Source: Lysobacter enzymogenes (lineage in GTDB: Bacteria > Pseudomonadota > Gammaproteobacteria > Xanthomonadales > Xanthomonadaceae). Taken from it: 64,000 nt of DNA. The stretch is from positions 1,922,001 through 1,986,000 of the forward strand of contig NZ_CP067395.1 in NCBI RefSeq assembly GCF_017355525.1, written 5' to 3'. Positions 63,498 to 64,000 of the stretch are shown here, in pieces; the stretch's first letter is position 1, and each line of letters starts with the position of its first letter. The position numbers were made by a program, and so were the translations under genes. Below the pieces are notes generated by a model. The model was not told where the DNA came from. It worked only from the letters and a program-made list of their open reading frames with translations, and made no database searches.

Positions 63498-64000
63498 TTA
63501 CGCCGCGGCCCGGGCCTGCTGGCGCAGGTTCTGGAAGTACACGTCTTCCAGGCCCGGCTCGACCCGCTCGAAGCCCGGCTCCGGCGCGTCGGCGCTGAAC
63601 ACGTGGATCACCGGCTGGCCGCCGACCAGGCGCGTGGACAGCACGGTGAAGCGGGTTTCGTAGCTGGCGAGTTCGGCCTTGGCCACCTGCCGGCGCCACA
63701 CCTGCCCGGCCAGCGCGGCGATCGCCGCGTTCGGCTCGCCGCTGAGCAGCACCCGCCCTTTGTTGACGATGGCCATGCGCGGGCACAGGTCGGTGACGTC
63801 CTCGACGATATGGGTCGACAGGATCACCGCGACGTTCTCGCCGATCTCGGCCAGCAGGTTGAGGAAGCGGTTGCGTTCTTCCGGATCCAGGCCGGCGGTG
63901 GGCTCGTCGACGATCACCAGGCGCGGATCGCCGAGCAGCGCTTGGGCGATGCCGAAGCGCTGGCGCATGCCGCCGGAGAAGCCGCCGAGCTTTTGCTTGC
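63498..64000 (-). CDS. ABC transporter ATP-binding protein, C-terminal part (cut by window end)
   Basis: The window ends inside this gene. The visible 166 codons begin at the ABC signature (KLGGFSGGMRQRFGIAQALL) and include Walker B VIVDEPTAGLDPEERNRFLN, the switch His in ILSTHIVEDV and an accessory C-terminal domain (QVWRRQVAKAELASYETRFT). Walker A lies outside. It is the ATPase of the permease-peptidase fusion encoded 10 bp downstream. Confidence 0.9.
   Translation of the reverse strand, partial: KQKLGGFSGGMRQRFGIAQALLGDPRLVIVDEPTAGLDPEERNRFLNLLAEIGENVAVILSTHIVEDVTDLCPRMAIVNKGRVLLSGEPNAAIAALAGQVWRRQVAKAELASYETRFTVLSTRLVGGQPVIHVFSADAPEPGFERVEPGLEDVYFQNLRQQARAAA

Noticed and set aside
59702..63598. 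1298-codon plus-strand open frame
   Set aside because: Antisense to the permease-peptidase fusion, with His/Gln/Arg-rich low-complexity sequence typical of shadow frames.

Overview
The window looks like a chromosome segment of a high-GC gammaproteobacterium of the Xanthomonadaceae, most like Lysobacter. This is an inference from codon use, from many dispersed palindromic repeats between genes, and from a secreted effector with a Gln-rich C-terminus typical of Xanthomonadales type IV effectors. No rRNA or complete tRNA gene was seen.

Layout. (1) 1-8.97 kb, host: end of a GGDEF protein, two tiny exported proteins, an exported amidohydrolase, a repeat cluster, a DUF998 membrane protein, a YbbN/CnoX-like thioredoxin, a DUF4442 protein, a transmembrane Ser/Thr kinase and a DUF502 membrane protein. 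(2) 8.87-24.59 kb, a compact prophage of about 15.7 kb inserted in the 3' end of the DUF502 gene and bounded by a 53-bp direct repeat (51/53 identical). Apart from one secreted accessory gene, all its genes run leftward: integrase, small HTH proteins, primase/helicase with an iteron-like array, tail completion, tail chaperone with a -1 slippery site, tape measure, small terminase, a terminase split into ATPase and nuclease genes, portal, connector and MuF-like protein. I see no major capsid, tail tube, tail tip or lysis gene. (3) 24.5-34.8 kb, host: the severed DUF502 3' end overlaps a PQQ-type sugar dehydrogenase gene, which overlaps a VUT-family (queuosine precursor) transporter. Then follow an LRR-like protein, a DUF885 metallopeptidase, a tandem palindromic repeat block, and a LysM-FecR protein next to a CHASE2-GGDEF protein. 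(4) 34.83-57.99 kb, an accessory island flanked by a perfect 25-bp inverted repeat. It carries a PIN-domain protein, two ankyrin proteins, a helicase IV-like protein, HEPN-like genes, an Avs-like nuclease-STAND NTPase with an upstream HEPN partner, an HNH-like protein, an XRE regulator, lipoproteins, a probable immunity/effector pair of the Xanthomonadales type IV killing system, and an IS1595-type transposase. (5) 58.0-64 kb, host: an RhlE-like RNA helicase, an ABC permease fused to an M1 aminopeptidase, and its ABC ATPase (cut by the window edge).

How parts fit together. The prophage interrupts what reads as a tightly coupled host operon (DUF502, sugar dehydrogenase, transporter). Within the island, a 15-bp palindrome CTAAG-N5-CTTAG occurs four times: between the PIN and first ankyrin genes, twice between the XRE regulator and a lipoprotein gene, and just upstream of the second ankyrin gene. 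This suggests one local regulon. The Avs-like/HEPN operon is the strongest antiphage candidate, and the lipoprotein/zinc-peptidase pair the strongest interbacterial weapon candidate.
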